Positions 35,075 to 44,251 of a DNA stretch of 45,232 bases are shown here, piece by piece. The stretch is from UBA2266 sp964406945 (GTDB lineage Bacteria > Planctomycetota > Phycisphaerae > Sedimentisphaerales > Anaerobacaceae), in the NCBI GenBank assembly GCA_964406945.1, contig CAYOTO010000024.1:1-45232 (forward strand), given 5' to 3'. Numbering within the stretch: position 1 is the stretch's first letter; each line of letters starts with the position of its first letter. The notes beneath the pieces are model-generated. The model ran no database searches and was not told the DNA's origin. It saw only the letters and a program-made list of their open reading frames with translations. The position numbers were made by a program, and so were the translations under genes.

Positions 35075-35128
35075 CTGAACTGAGGAAATTGAAGGTTGCT
35101 GAAAGATATAGTTCAAAGGAGACAACTG

Positions 35129-36451
35129 ATGGCATCATCAGAAAAACTTAACAAGACAATCAGGAACGCTTCGGCGGTCGCGGGCGTTGCCGCGGTAGCC
35201 GGTGCGGTCGCAAACGCCGCGGGAACCGGCAAAATCAAGGTCGGTCTTCTGGGTTGCGGCGGACGCGGCAACGGAGCCATAAGGCAGTGCCTGCAGGCCG
35301 ATCCGGGCGTCGAAGTAATCGCCACGGCCGATCTGTTTCACAACAAAGCAAAAAGCACCGCCGACAGGCTTAATCGTGAAGAGAAATTCAAAGGTCGTGT
35401 GAATATCGACGATGACCATGTCTTTTCGGGATTCGACTGCCATTTGAAGCTGGCTAAGTCCGAGTGCGATCTGCTGGTAATGGCGACCGCTCCGGCGTTC
35501 AGGGGCAGACAGATGCTGGCCGCAGTCAATGCCGGCAAGCACGTGTTTACGGAAAAGCCGGTCGCCACCGACCCGGCGGGCTGCCGCGAAGTGATGGAAG
35601 CATCCAGAATCGCCAAGGAAAAAGGCCTGGCGATCGTGTGCGGAACGCAGAGGCGCCATGAATTCAGCCGCGTCGAACTGATGAAACGTCTTCACGACGG
35701 AGAGATCGGCGAACTCGTGGGCGGCCAGTGCTACTGGTACGGCGGCGGAATCTGGTATCGCGGCAAGAACGACAGCATGAGCGAACTGGAATGGCAGTGC
35801 CACAACTGGTATCACTTCACCTGGCTGTCGGGCGATCAGATTTGCGAGCAGCACATCCACAACATCGACGTTATGAACTGGTGCTTCCAGGGACCGCCGA
35901 AGAACATCACGGCCCTGGGCGGCCGCCAGTGGCGCGACCACAGCAATCAGGCCAAAGAGGTCTGCAAACTGTACAACGACGGCAGCACCGAGGGCTGGGA
36001 AAAGTACGAAGGCAACATCTGGGATCATATCTACGCAGAGTTCGAGTATCCTAACGGCGCCAGATGCCTGAGTTTGAGCGGCCATTCCCCCGGCTCGCAT
36101 CGCGTGGGCGAAAAGGTCGTAGGCACCAAGGGAACGAGTAACTGCAGCAACAGCTACAGCGGTGAAAATTCCTGGAAATACGACGGCAAGCACGTCAACG
36201 GCCAGCAGCAGGAGCATATTGACATGATCAAGAGCATCCGCGCCGGCAAGGTACTCAACGAAGGTCAGAGAATCGCCGAGAGCACGCTCACGGCCATCGG
36301 CGCCAGAATGAGCGCCTATACCGGCCGAAGCCTGAGTTGGAACTGGCTCATGAAGGCCAGCAAGCTTAATCTCGTGCCCGGACAGGAAGCGATGAAGCCC
36401 GGCGAAGGTCTTTTCCGCTCCGTTGCCACAGGAAACGATCCTCTGGTGTAA
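35129..36451 (+). CDS. Gfo/Idh/MocA-family oxidoreductase (second of tandem pair)
   Basis: This is a 440-residue paralogue of the preceding gene, starting at the ATG after AAAGGAGA. The Rossmann motif is GLLGCGGRGNGAIRQC, the EKP motif is HVFTEKPVATDPAG, and CGTQRRHEFSRVELMKRLHDGEIGE and QICEQHIHNIDVMNWCFQGP match the neighbour. The N-terminus has an alanine-rich hydrophobic stretch (NASAVAGVAAVAGAVANAAG) but no twin arginine, so the export route is uncertain. The gap of 54 bases and the terminator after this gene define a two-gene unit. The pair probably arose by duplication. Confidence 0.86.
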   Translation: MASSEKLNKTIRNASAVAGVAAVAGAVANAAGTGKIKVGLLGCGGRGNGAIRQCLQADPGVEVIATADLFHNKAKSTADRLNREEKFKGRVNIDDDHVFSGFDCHLKLAKSECDLLVMATAPAFRGRQMLAAVNAGKHVFTEKPVATDPAGCREVMEASRIAKEKGLAIVCGTQRRHEFSRVELMKRLHDGEIGELVGGQCYWYGGGIWYRGKNDSMSELEWQCHNWYHFTWLSGDQICEQHIHNIDVMNWCFQGPPKNITALGGRQWRDHSNQAKEVCKLYNDGSTEGWEKYEGNIWDHIYAEFEYPNGARCLSLSGHSPGSHRVGEKVVGTKGTSNCSNSYSGENSWKYDGKHVNGQQQEHIDMIKSIRAGKVLNEGQRIAESTLTAIGARMSAYTGRSLSWNWLMKASKLNLVPGQEAMKPGEGLFRSVATGNDPLV

Positions 36452-36495
36452 TCCAGGTTGCAGGCAGAGTAAGTTGCTTACATTCAGTTTCAAAC

Positions 36496-36522
36496 AGGCC
36501 CGTCATTATGGCGGGCCTTTTT
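36496..36522 (+). terminator. Rho-independent terminator after the tandem Gfo/Idh genes
   Basis: AGGCCCG (36496-36502) and CGGGCCT (36512-36518) form a perfect 7-bp stem with a nine-base loop, followed by a run of T, 45 bases after the stop codon at 36451. Confidence 0.85.
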
Positions 36523-36536
36523 CATGCGCACGCCGC

Positions 36537-36566
36537 TTGTAAACCGCCCTGCCACTGGCGTATAAT
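36537..36566 (+). promoter_or_regulatory. Sigma-70-like promoter upstream of the DUF5060/DUF4038-type pseudogene
   Basis: TTGTAA (36537-36542), an 18-base spacer and TATAAT (36561-36566) lie 35 bases before the ATG, followed by AAGGAGG. The signals look intact although the gene behind them is broken. Confidence 0.55.
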
Positions 36567-36601
36567 GGTGGTCTACAGGATCATTCATAAGGAGGTACGA
36601 G

Positions 36602-37830
36602 ATGTACAATAAGCTTCTGGCTTTTGCTGTTCTGCTGGTAACCGCCGCAGCTTCCGGCGGCAACCTGCCGCAAGTCGGCTTGTATCAAGTGCACGAAATC
36701 GTTCTTCGAGGCCCCGAGTACGGGCCGAAAGACAATCCCGTGGCCGAGGTGCAGCTTACGACGCAGTGGGAACACGAGAGCGGCATTGCATACGAAATAA
36801 GCGGCTTCTGGGACGGAAACGGCAGCGGCGGAATGCGAGGCAATGCCTTCAAAGTCAGATTCTGTCCGAATATGGCGACAAAGGCCCGACAGGCGGCAAT
36901 ATTGCCGACGATATGCGCCGCAACAGCAGATATTTCAAGAAGGTAAGATTCGCGATTACCGCCGACCGATACCCGAACCCCAACTGTAAGCCGTTTCTGG
37001 ACGATTCCGGCGAACAGACCGACGACGGTTTGTATTCCCACAGGCCGAATCCCGCATGATTCTATCGCCGTCTGGATCTTGCGGTACGAACAGCCTGCGA
37101 ACATGATCTCATCGCCGATATGATCCTGAACGGCCCTGACACCCGAGAATCACGTTCGGTCCTCGCCAAACCCCGCGACTGGTACACACAACTCAACACG
37201 ACTCCGCCGTGGCACGACCATATAACTCTGCAGAGGAAAATAAAAAAGCTCCCTGTCGCGGCAGATTTTGTGGCCAGGAATTTCGGCAGAGGCGGCCAAT
37301 GCCCGGTGATTGACGATGAACTGGCGTACGAAGGCAAAGGCGACGGCTGGAGGGAAGCAGACGTCATCGAATCGCACCTGGGGGCATTTATCGGTGGCGG
37401 TTACGGTACGACCGGCCACAAGCCCGCCAGCAAAAAGGGGCACTACTTCCACGGCGATTTCCATGCCTCCGAGCACAAAGCCGCCGACAATCTCAAATGG
37501 TTCCGCGCGCAGATCGACGGCAATATTACGTTCTGGAAGATGCATCCAGCCGAGGACAACGACCGCAAAGATTTAAAAGCTGCGATATTTGCCGGCATCC
37601 ATCCGGATTTCCGCGCGATGCAATGGGCCGGGAGAGAATATCTTCTGGCGACAAACCGGCCCAAAGATCAGGTTCGGGCCGAATTGCCGGCCGGTAAGTG
37701 GCAGGTACGCCGATATGAGCTCATGAACATGGATATTCTGGAAATAACTGCGGCAACGCAAGGCCGTTTCATTTTCGACGCCCCAGACTCACGCGCCGTG
37801 CTCTTCCATTTCAAACGCACAGGCGATTGA
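36602..37830 (+). pseudogene. Decayed DUF5060/DUF4038-type glycoside hydrolase (frameshift, in-frame UGA, internal deletion)
   Basis: The ATG after AAGGAGGTACGAG opens a signal peptide and a DUF5060-like N-terminal domain (LRGPEYGPKDNPVAEVQLTT, ISGFWDGNG). The frame shifts to another reading frame at about 36820-36900, continuing as NSRYFKKVRFAITADRYPNP. A UGA at 37057 then interrupts PNPA-FYRRLDLAVRTACEHD. The frame resumes as ADMILNGPD and WFRAQIDGNITFWKMHP and ends at the TGA 37830 after a putative C-terminal beta-domain (FIFDAPDSRAVLFHFKR). The central TIM-barrel region between the two halves, including the usual NEIDLG-type acidic motif, appears to be missing. Three separate lesions point to a pseudogene rather than to recoding. 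The promoter and terminators around it are intact. Confidence 0.7.
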
Positions 37831-37891
37831 TTTAACGAAATCGTCTGCTGCAAGTCGGCATAACGACAATTCGATTTCGGGCCCGTCGAGG

Positions 37892-37920
37892 TTGACACAA
37901 ATGCTCTGAAATGCTATGAT
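37892..37920 (+). promoter_or_regulatory. Strong sigma-70-like promoter before the dockerin-like gene
   Basis: TTGACA (37892-37897), a 17-base spacer and TATGAT (37915-37920) lie 73 bases before the ATG at 37994, which has GGAGGAG upstream. The -35 is the exact consensus and the -10 differs by one base. Confidence 0.65.
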
Positions 37921-37993
37921 ATGGAATGGCCGTGCGGCTGGGAAGATACTGCCTTGAGGCCGGCCTTTATGGCGATTTGTCCTGGAGGAGATA

Positions 37994-39742
37994 ATGCCAA
38001 ATACCAAGCTTCGTGTGTCAGTTGCGGGGGTTCTTTCCGCAAGCATGATCTGCGTCGCGGCCAGCGGAGCCGGTTCCATTACCGGCCGCGGCCGATTCGA
38101 ACAGATCGCCGGCAAGCCGTCAATGGGTTACCAGGAGTTGTACGAATGGGATTTGTTTCTCTCTCCGTCCGACGACTCGATGACCGGGCTTTTCCGCCGT
38201 CTCGGTGCTCCGCCCGGCCAGATGCCGACCGGCGACGGCTACTACAGAATCGATAACGTACCTGCGGGCACTTATTCGGTATATGTAAATCAACCCGACT
38301 TTTTCGCATCGCCGAAAGTCATTCCTAATGTCGAAATAGCTAACGGACAGGTGCGCACACTAAACGTCGAACTGGACATCGATTATTCCACTTACTTTCA
38401 CGATACTGCCAATCAGCAGTGGAGCGGCTGGGAATGGGCATGGCACCAGACGTTTCTGGCCACGGGCACAAATGTCCGCGGCGTTTCTTGGAAGATGGCC
38501 GGCGGCAATGCGTACAATGGAAAATACGCCAAAGTCTCCATTCTGGAGGACAACGGCAATCCGAACCCGCGGCACTGGACGGAACTGGCGAGCAAGAACG
38601 ACAACAACATCAGCGCCGATTCGGACGAATGGGTAAGGTGGCCCAGCGGGGTCGTTCCGCTTACGCCGGGCAGGAAACATGCCGTGAAGATCTGGATCGA
38701 GGGCGGTTTCGCCGTGTACAAGCGCGACAAGGATAGCAGCAGTTACCCGCACGGCAGGGCCTACAGCCACGATGGCAACCCGCAGAATTATGATTTGTGC
38801 GTAACGGTCTTCGTCGACAAAAACAATCAAACGGTTACTCATACCAGACTGTCGTCGGGACTGGGCGAATTGAGCGGCTCTGGAGGCACACGCTGGTGCC
38901 AGAGTTTCACCGCCACGGGCGAAGCTCTCGCGGCCGCGGATATTTTCGCAGCCAGCGGCGAGGCCGACATGACGCTCACCTGGAGAATCCGCCGGGACGG
39001 ACCGGGCGGGCCTCAGGTTGGACCGACAAAGATTGCAACCGGTGCGTATTTCGCCAGCAGTACGGACCTGATCGGCGTCAGTTACAATCCCGACCAGATC
39101 CCGCTTGTCCCCGGCCGCAAATACTGCATAGAGATTACCGACAGTCAGTCGTTTACGCCCTACTTTCAGGAGTCCTGGCAGCGGTACGCCGACGGCAATG
39201 CTTATAAGGGTTCGACGCCGCTCAACGAAGACCTTGCGATGACGATTGTCGAATACATTAAGGGCCCTGAGCCGGAGATTGCGGATGTTGACCGGGACCT
39301 CGACGTGGACATGTTCGATTTTGCGGGGATATCGGCTTTTTTCGGCTGGCGGGGCCAGTCCGGAGCTATTCGTCAGGATCTGATCAGGGACGGCAGCGTT
39401 GATTTTCTGGAATTGGATTTCATCAGTCGGACCTGGCTTGATTATATCCCCCAGCCGCCCCGGGTGTATATCACCAGTCCGTCCGCCGGCGCGGAGGTTT
39501 CAACACGGGATGAGGTATTGGTCCTGGCGGACGCAACGGATCCGGACGGATTTGTTACAGGCGTGGAGTTTCTAGCCGGAGACGATGTACTCGGAACCGA
39601 TAACGACGGCGCCGACGGCTGGTCGGTTGCGAAATTCTTCAGCGCCGGGCAGTACACGCTAACCGCCGTGGCAACGGACAACGACGGCATGACCGCCCAT
39701 TCCGAACCGGTCGCGATTACGGTAAAGATGCCGCCCCGTTGA
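37994..39742 (+). CDS. Secreted multidomain protein with dockerin-like and Ig-like (Big_9) C-terminus
   Basis: This 582-residue protein has a signal peptide ending AASGAG. A carboxypeptidase-regulatory-like segment comes first (about 75-120, IDNVPAGTYSVYVNQPDF). Two paralogous beta-sandwich segments (about 130-275 and 285-420) share WHQTFLATG/WCQSFTATG, GRKHAVKIW/GRKYCIEIT and NAYNGK/NAYKGS. A dockerin-like pair of calcium-loop repeats follows (about 430-480, DVDRDLDVDMFDFAGISAFF and RDGSVDFLELDFISRTW). The end is an Ig-like Big_9-type domain (VYITSPSAGAEVSTRDEVLV, ATDPDGFVTGVEFLAGDD). This looks like a cell-surface or scaffold-attached protein; no catalytic motif is seen. It has its own promoter. 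Confidence 0.75.
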   Translation: MPNTKLRVSVAGVLSASMICVAASGAGSITGRGRFEQIAGKPSMGYQELYEWDLFLSPSDDSMTGLFRRLGAPPGQMPTGDGYYRIDNVPAGTYSVYVNQPDFFASPKVIPNVEIANGQVRTLNVELDIDYSTYFHDTANQQWSGWEWAWHQTFLATGTNVRGVSWKMAGGNAYNGKYAKVSILEDNGNPNPRHWTELASKNDNNISADSDEWVRWPSGVVPLTPGRKHAVKIWIEGGFAVYKRDKDSSSYPHGRAYSHDGNPQNYDLCVTVFVDKNNQTVTHTRLSSGLGELSGSGGTRWCQSFTATGEALAAADIFAASGEADMTLTWRIRRDGPGGPQVGPTKIATGAYFASSTDLIGVSYNPDQIPLVPGRKYCIEITDSQSFTPYFQESWQRYADGNAYKGSTPLNEDLAMTIVEYIKGPEPEIADVDRDLDVDMFDFAGISAFFGWRGQSGAIRQDLIRDGSVDFLELDFISRTWLDYIPQPPRVYITSPSAGAEVSTRDEVLVLADATDPDGFVTGVEFLAGDDVLGTDNDGADGWSVAKFFSAGQYTLTAVATDNDGMTAHSEPVAITVKMPPR

Positions 39743-39768
39743 AGCAACCGTTGATCACCGGAGCGCAG

Positions 39769-41331
39769 CTAGCCGTCAAGCGACAACTTCTCTTCGGCCA
39801 TGACAGTCGGTGCGCACTTGCTTGTTTCCTTCCAGGCCTCCAAGAGTCGTTTGCCCCAGTCATCGGTCTTGTTTTCCTCGGCCAGGAATTTAATGTATTC
39901 CCAGATTACCGACTGGTACATCAGTCTGACTTCGACTTTCGCGGTGTCGTCGGGAATATCCAGCTTAACGTCGTGCCAGTACTGGCCGTCCGCATAGTCT
40001 ATGCCCACCGGTTTCGACAAATGCTCTGCGAAGGCCGCGTTGTCGAATCCTTTCGGCGGAATGCGGGTATCCTTGCACATAATGTCGTTAAGTACGAAAT
40101 GAAAGCTGGGGCCGGGCTCTTTGCCGAATTTGCGGGCCTGCTCGGCGCTCATGCCGGGCTTGGCCTCGTAAACCACAGCCGTATCTGCGTCAAGCAAAGC
40201 CGGAACCTCAACCGCCCTGCCGAAAAGGGTGTCCTTTTTAGTACCGTAACGCCCTATTTCGCCGATAATCTCGTCGCCGGCATTGAGAAACCGCACGTTC
40301 AGCCACATACGTCGGCCCTCCGGGTACCCGGTGGGCAACTTGTGCCCGGTCAGATTCGTTATGCGAATATTGACTTCGCTCTTCGAAGGTCTGGTTACCT
40401 CCAGCTTCGCCGCATCCTTGAGCATCGCAAGCGAGCGCGCCTTGCCAAGCTCCAGGGCCTTCTTGTCCATGCCTTCGCCATCCCAGACCATGTACGTGGC
40501 GTCCTGCACCCACGTCGAGCCGCCCGCGGGCCCGTGCATCACGAAATACTCTCGCTGCTGTGAACCGAACCGCGAGGCCTGGCCGCCCCCGTCGACCTGC
40601 CTGTAATGGCAGGACTGACAGGTACCGTCCGCACCCTGCTTTGCGTAATCGCTGAGCAGCCACTCAGAATAGGTCCTCTCTACATGTCCGAACGCGTGCA
40701 CAGGCTGGGTCTTAACGTCTTCTGCAAATATCGGATTTGAGATGTTATGGCAGGTTCCGCAAAGCTGTGACGAAGCGTGAAACTTAGATTTCATGGTCTG
40801 ATGCGGCATAGCGCCTTTGCCGTCGCCGTAGGGCCCGCGAACCACGTTGGCGGGGTCGGCCACCATCATCGCATTGCCGTAACTCGGCGGTACATCCTGC
40901 ACCAGTTCGTTCGCCCTGTCGCCCATGGGATCGACGAACTTATGGCAAACATCGCACGAAACACCGAACATGTCTTCCTCGTTCAGGGCGGAGCCGTCGA
41001 CCGGCTTGGAACGGTCCTCCAGCCAGCCCCGCGGGGCATGACAGCGAAAACAGAATTCGCCTACGCCGGGTATATCCTGATTTGCGATCGTCGTGCTCGC
41101 CCGAAAGACAACATCCCGGGCCGCCAGAGCCATCATCGAACTCTGCCAGGAGAAGAAGGGATCGGCCGAACCGTTTTTCGTCTTTGCATGACACATTTTG
41201 CATTGCTGGACCTTGGCGAACTCAATACCGGATTCCTTCGGCTGCATGCCCGGCAAAAATACTTCGCCGCAAGCACCGGCGCAAAAAACCACAAGAATAC
41301 CTGTAATAATGCCTATCCTGCCGGAAATCAT
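39769..41331 (-). CDS. Pentaheme c-type cytochrome (c554-like)
   Basis: This 520-residue exported protein has a signal with a possible lipobox (CAGAC). Five CxxCH heme sites are visible: CKMCH (44-48), CFRCH (94-98), CDVCH (126-130), CGTCH (191-195) and CQSCH (238-242). The C-terminal half has no heme sites but contains NIRITNLTGHKLPTGYPEGR and MWLNVRFLNAGDEIIGE, a beta domain seen in cytochrome c554/hydroxylamine-oxidoreductase-related proteins of anaerobic and metal-reducing bacteria. It probably carries or handles electrons in the periplasm. It faces the dockerin-like gene (26 bases between ends) and is divergent from the YhiN gene. Confidence 0.85.
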   Translation of the reverse strand: MISGRIGIITGILVVFCAGACGEVFLPGMQPKESGIEFAKVQQCKMCHAKTKNGSADPFFSWQSSMMALAARDVVFRASTTIANQDIPGVGEFCFRCHAPRGWLEDRSKPVDGSALNEEDMFGVSCDVCHKFVDPMGDRANELVQDVPPSYGNAMMVADPANVVRGPYGDGKGAMPHQTMKSKFHASSQLCGTCHNISNPIFAEDVKTQPVHAFGHVERTYSEWLLSDYAKQGADGTCQSCHYRQVDGGGQASRFGSQQREYFVMHGPAGGSTWVQDATYMVWDGEGMDKKALELGKARSLAMLKDAAKLEVTRPSKSEVNIRITNLTGHKLPTGYPEGRRMWLNVRFLNAGDEIIGEIGRYGTKKDTLFGRAVEVPALLDADTAVVYEAKPGMSAEQARKFGKEPGPSFHFVLNDIMCKDTRIPPKGFDNAAFAEHLSKPVGIDYADGQYWHDVKLDIPDDTAKVEVRLMYQSVIWEYIKFLAEENKTDDWGKRLLEAWKETSKCAPTVMAEEKLSLDG

Positions 41332-41543
41332 CGTAAACTCCTTCTGATACCTTCAAAACCGCCCCATACTCCCGCCTGCATACTATATAGAACACCCACG
41401 AGGCCAAAGTAAACTACAAACCGCCCAAGTAAGACAAAAATAGTAATATTTTTTGTATTGATTTGGTACTTCTAGAACGGGGATTCACCTGCTATTATCC
41501 GGCGTTTCCATGTTAGAATCTCAGTGCGATGACAGGAGCATGA

Positions 41544-42788
41544 ATGAAAGCGGATGTCTGTGTGATCGGGGGTGGCCCGGCGGGTCTGATGGCGGCTATC
41601 CGCTCGGCCGAAAACAGCGCCCGGACCATCCTTGTCGAAGCGAACAGCAGCGTCGGTTTAAAATTGCTCCGAACCGGAAGATTCAGATGCAACATCACAC
41701 ATATCGGCGGCATTAACGAATTCCTCAGAGCTTACGGGCCGTACCGGCGGTTTCTAAGCCACAGTATCCATGAGTTCGGACCGGAACGGCTCCGGCAATT
41801 CTTCGCCGATCGAGGACTCGCCACAAAAGCCCAGAGCGACGGATGCGTTTTTCCCGCTACGGACCGGTCAACCGACGTGCTGCGGGTGCTTGTCGATGCG
41901 GCTGATGACGCCGGAGTGAGATTCGTCCAGGGCAGGAGAATCGAACGCATAGAGTACGTGCAGTCCGGCTTTAAAGCATACTCGCATAAAGACACATTCA
42001 GTTGCGAGGCGGTCGTGTTGGCGTGCGGCGGCATGACCTGGCCCGAGACCGGCAGCCGGGGCGACGGATATCGTCTGGCACGGACCTTGGGCCACGAAAT
42101 CGTTGAACCCAGAGGCGCCCTGGTTCCGCTGATTACCAACCGCCGATGGCCCCGCCGACTGGCGGGAGTGGGTGTGCCCGAGGTGTTGATAAAAGCCCAC
42201 AAGAACGAGTGCAAAGTCCGCAGCGCAGGCCCTATGATATTTACTCACGACGGCATAGGGGGACCGGCGGTGTTCGATATCAGCCGCCTGATAGTCGAAT
42301 GGTTTGACGATGCTTCGGGCGTCGAAATTGAAATCGATCTGCTGCCCTCATTGACCGCCGAACAGCTCAACGCACACATTCTCGAACTTGCCCGCGAACA
42401 CCCCCGCAAAGAGTTGCTGCCGCTGCTGGCGCTGTTGCTGCCGCGTGCACTTGCCAGAGAGATATGTCTTATGGTCGATACCGAGCCGGCGATCCCGGCC
42501 TCACAATTGCCGAAGGCCAAACGCAGTGCAATTGTGCGGACTATCAAAGGCCTGATCCTCATGGTAAAGAGAACCCGCAGGCAGGACCGAGCCACGATAA
42601 CCCACGGCGGCGTCTCTAATAGAGAAATCGATCCGGCAACGATGCAGTCAAACCTCCGGCCCGGCCTGTTTTTCGCGGGGGAGATAATCGATGCAGACGG
42701 ACCCTGCGGCGGATTTAACCTGCAGATCGCATTCTCCACAGGCCATCTGGCGGGCTCGTCCGCGGCAGGTTTTGTCACGTCGCTTTGA
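41544..42788 (+). CDS. HI0933/YhiN (BaiN)-family FAD-dependent oxidoreductase
   Basis: This 414-residue flavoprotein has the dinucleotide-binding motif VIGGGPAGLMAAI (residues 7-19). The family signature GLKLLRTGRFRCNITH reads GxKxxxTGxGRCNxTN in typical members, with Gly replaced by Phe here. VVLACGGMTWPETGSRGDGYRLARTLGH and the C-terminal GLFFAGEIIDADGPCGGFNLQIAFSTGHLAG are characteristic. The length matches the family (about 400). AGGAG six bases before the ATG supports the start. Cellular substrates of the family are uncertain; some members act on bile-acid intermediates or flavins. No evident operon partner. Confidence 0.86.
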   Translation: MKADVCVIGGGPAGLMAAIRSAENSARTILVEANSSVGLKLLRTGRFRCNITHIGGINEFLRAYGPYRRFLSHSIHEFGPERLRQFFADRGLATKAQSDGCVFPATDRSTDVLRVLVDAADDAGVRFVQGRRIERIEYVQSGFKAYSHKDTFSCEAVVLACGGMTWPETGSRGDGYRLARTLGHEIVEPRGALVPLITNRRWPRRLAGVGVPEVLIKAHKNECKVRSAGPMIFTHDGIGGPAVFDISRLIVEWFDDASGVEIEIDLLPSLTAEQLNAHILELAREHPRKELLPLLALLLPRALAREICLMVDTEPAIPASQLPKAKRSAIVRTIKGLILMVKRTRRQDRATITHGGVSNREIDPATMQSNLRPGLFFAGEIIDADGPCGGFNLQIAFSTGHLAGSSAAGFVTSL

Positions 42789-42891
42789 TCCCGACTGTTG
42801 TTTTTGGTGCTGTAATCTGGTATTTATAGGCAGCGCCGGCGCTTCGCGCGGGCGTTTCGTACTCAATCAGGATTTCTAGCATGGAGTTGAA

Positions 42892-44136
42892 ATGCGCAAT
42901 TTGACAGTGTTATTCGCAGTTCTGGGACTTGTTACGCCTGCAGGGCTTGTCGCGGGTCAATCGGCTCAAGGGCTTAGAAGTATTCGCCGGTTCGGTGTGC
43001 TGCCGGACAATACCCCCGCTGAAAACAGAATAAACCTCCAGAAGGCCATCGACTGGGCGGCCGAAAACGGTTCGGGCGTTTTCGTCGAGCCTTCCGCAAA
43101 GCCCTATCCCGTCGACGGCGGCGTAATTCTCAGGGCAAATGCCTCTCTGATCGGCGTTCACGGCCCGGTGGGCCGGGGCACCAGCAATCGCCAGGGGGGC
43201 CACCCCGTAGGCTCGGTCTTTGCGATTACCGACCGCGAAAACCCCTTCATCACCGTCCATCACGCAACACAGATCCGAGGCATACAGTTTTATTACCCCG
43301 AGCAATCTCGCACGGACCCTGCAAGAATTATCGAATATCCGCCCACGATTCAGTGCAGCAAGACCGAAGGAGCACAGGGAGTAACCCTGTCCTGCCTGAC
43401 GTTCTACGGCGAATTCGTTGCGATGGACTTCGCCGCTAGCCGCAGCGCGATAGTCGAACAGATTCTCTTCGAGCACTGCTATGGTTATCCGCTCAGCGGC
43501 CGGTTCATCACCATAGACTACTGCTATGACATCCCGCGTATCCTCCACTGCCACATAAACCCGGCCAACATGAGGCTTTTCGCGGGCGGTTTCAGCCGCT
43601 CCGTCATAGATTCCGTGGTCGCACGCAAGACTTTCGCCTACAGCATCGACCATACCGATAACGCTCAATGCATGGACCTGTTTACATTCGGTACCTACGG
43701 CGGAATCTTCCTCGGACCCGCTTCCTATGGGCAGCTTACCAATTTCAATCTAGACTGCGTAACCGTCGGTATCCACAAATGCGGCGACAGCACCAAAAAC
43801 CGCAACTGGCAAATCGCCCAGGGTTCCATTATCGCCAACACCGGCGGGAAAGTCGCCGATATTCACCCGATCATAGTCGAAGGACAGGGCCACACCGCCC
43901 TGACAAACGTCGAGGCCTTTTCGGGAGGTAACGGCGCCCTCACCACCCTCGACATTTCCCAGGACTACATGCTCGTAAAAGGCAGCGAGAAACTCACCAT
44001 TACCATGTTCGGCTGTCGAATGAGAAATTACGCCGCCGACAAGCCGATAACGGTCCAGAATTCCAAGGCCGTCATCAGAGCCGCGGGTTGCCTCGACAAG
44101 AACGAGAACCTCTACGAAGCGACGATAGGCGACTGA
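42892..44136 (+). CDS. Secreted pectate-lyase-superfamily (right-handed beta-helix) protein
   Basis: This 414-residue protein has a signal peptide ending LVAGQ, then an N-terminal Pectate_lyase_3-type motif: SIRRFGVLPDNTPAENRINLQKAIDWAAENGSGVF reads as the usual DFGAxGDGxTDxTxAIQxAI segment in degenerate form. Repeated strand motifs follow (VHHATQIRGIQFYYP, SCLTFYGEFVAMDF, NWQIAQGSIIANTG, LDISQDYMLVKGSEKLTITMFG), fitting a beta-helix or phage-tail-like fold. No catalytic signature is obvious. GGAG about six bases before the ATG supports the start. It is probably an exported carbohydrate-active or structural protein. Confidence 0.75.
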   Translation: MRNLTVLFAVLGLVTPAGLVAGQSAQGLRSIRRFGVLPDNTPAENRINLQKAIDWAAENGSGVFVEPSAKPYPVDGGVILRANASLIGVHGPVGRGTSNRQGGHPVGSVFAITDRENPFITVHHATQIRGIQFYYPEQSRTDPARIIEYPPTIQCSKTEGAQGVTLSCLTFYGEFVAMDFAASRSAIVEQILFEHCYGYPLSGRFITIDYCYDIPRILHCHINPANMRLFAGGFSRSVIDSVVARKTFAYSIDHTDNAQCMDLFTFGTYGGIFLGPASYGQLTNFNLDCVTVGIHKCGDSTKNRNWQIAQGSIIANTGGKVADIHPIIVEGQGHTALTNVEAFSGGNGALTTLDISQDYMLVKGSEKLTITMFGCRMRNYAADKPITVQNSKAVIRAAGCLDKNENLYEATIGD

Positions 44137-44251
44137 TTCAAACAAGTTTGAAGCCGATTGGCAATTAACCGCTAAGTACGACCGAACGTCTCGGTTGATT
44201 TGCGAATAGTACGAACTGACAAAGATAACTCAGTACCAAAAAAGGAAATTA

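Noticed and set aside
37057..37059. In-frame UGA in the DUF5060/DUF4038-type gene as another Sec codon
   Set aside because: There is no nearby cysteine motif, the gene is also frameshifted and appears to lack its catalytic core, so decay explains it better.
44140..44160. Inverted repeat TTCAAAC-AA-GTTTGAA after the pectate-lyase-superfamily gene
   Set aside because: It has no following T-run, so I do not call it a terminator.
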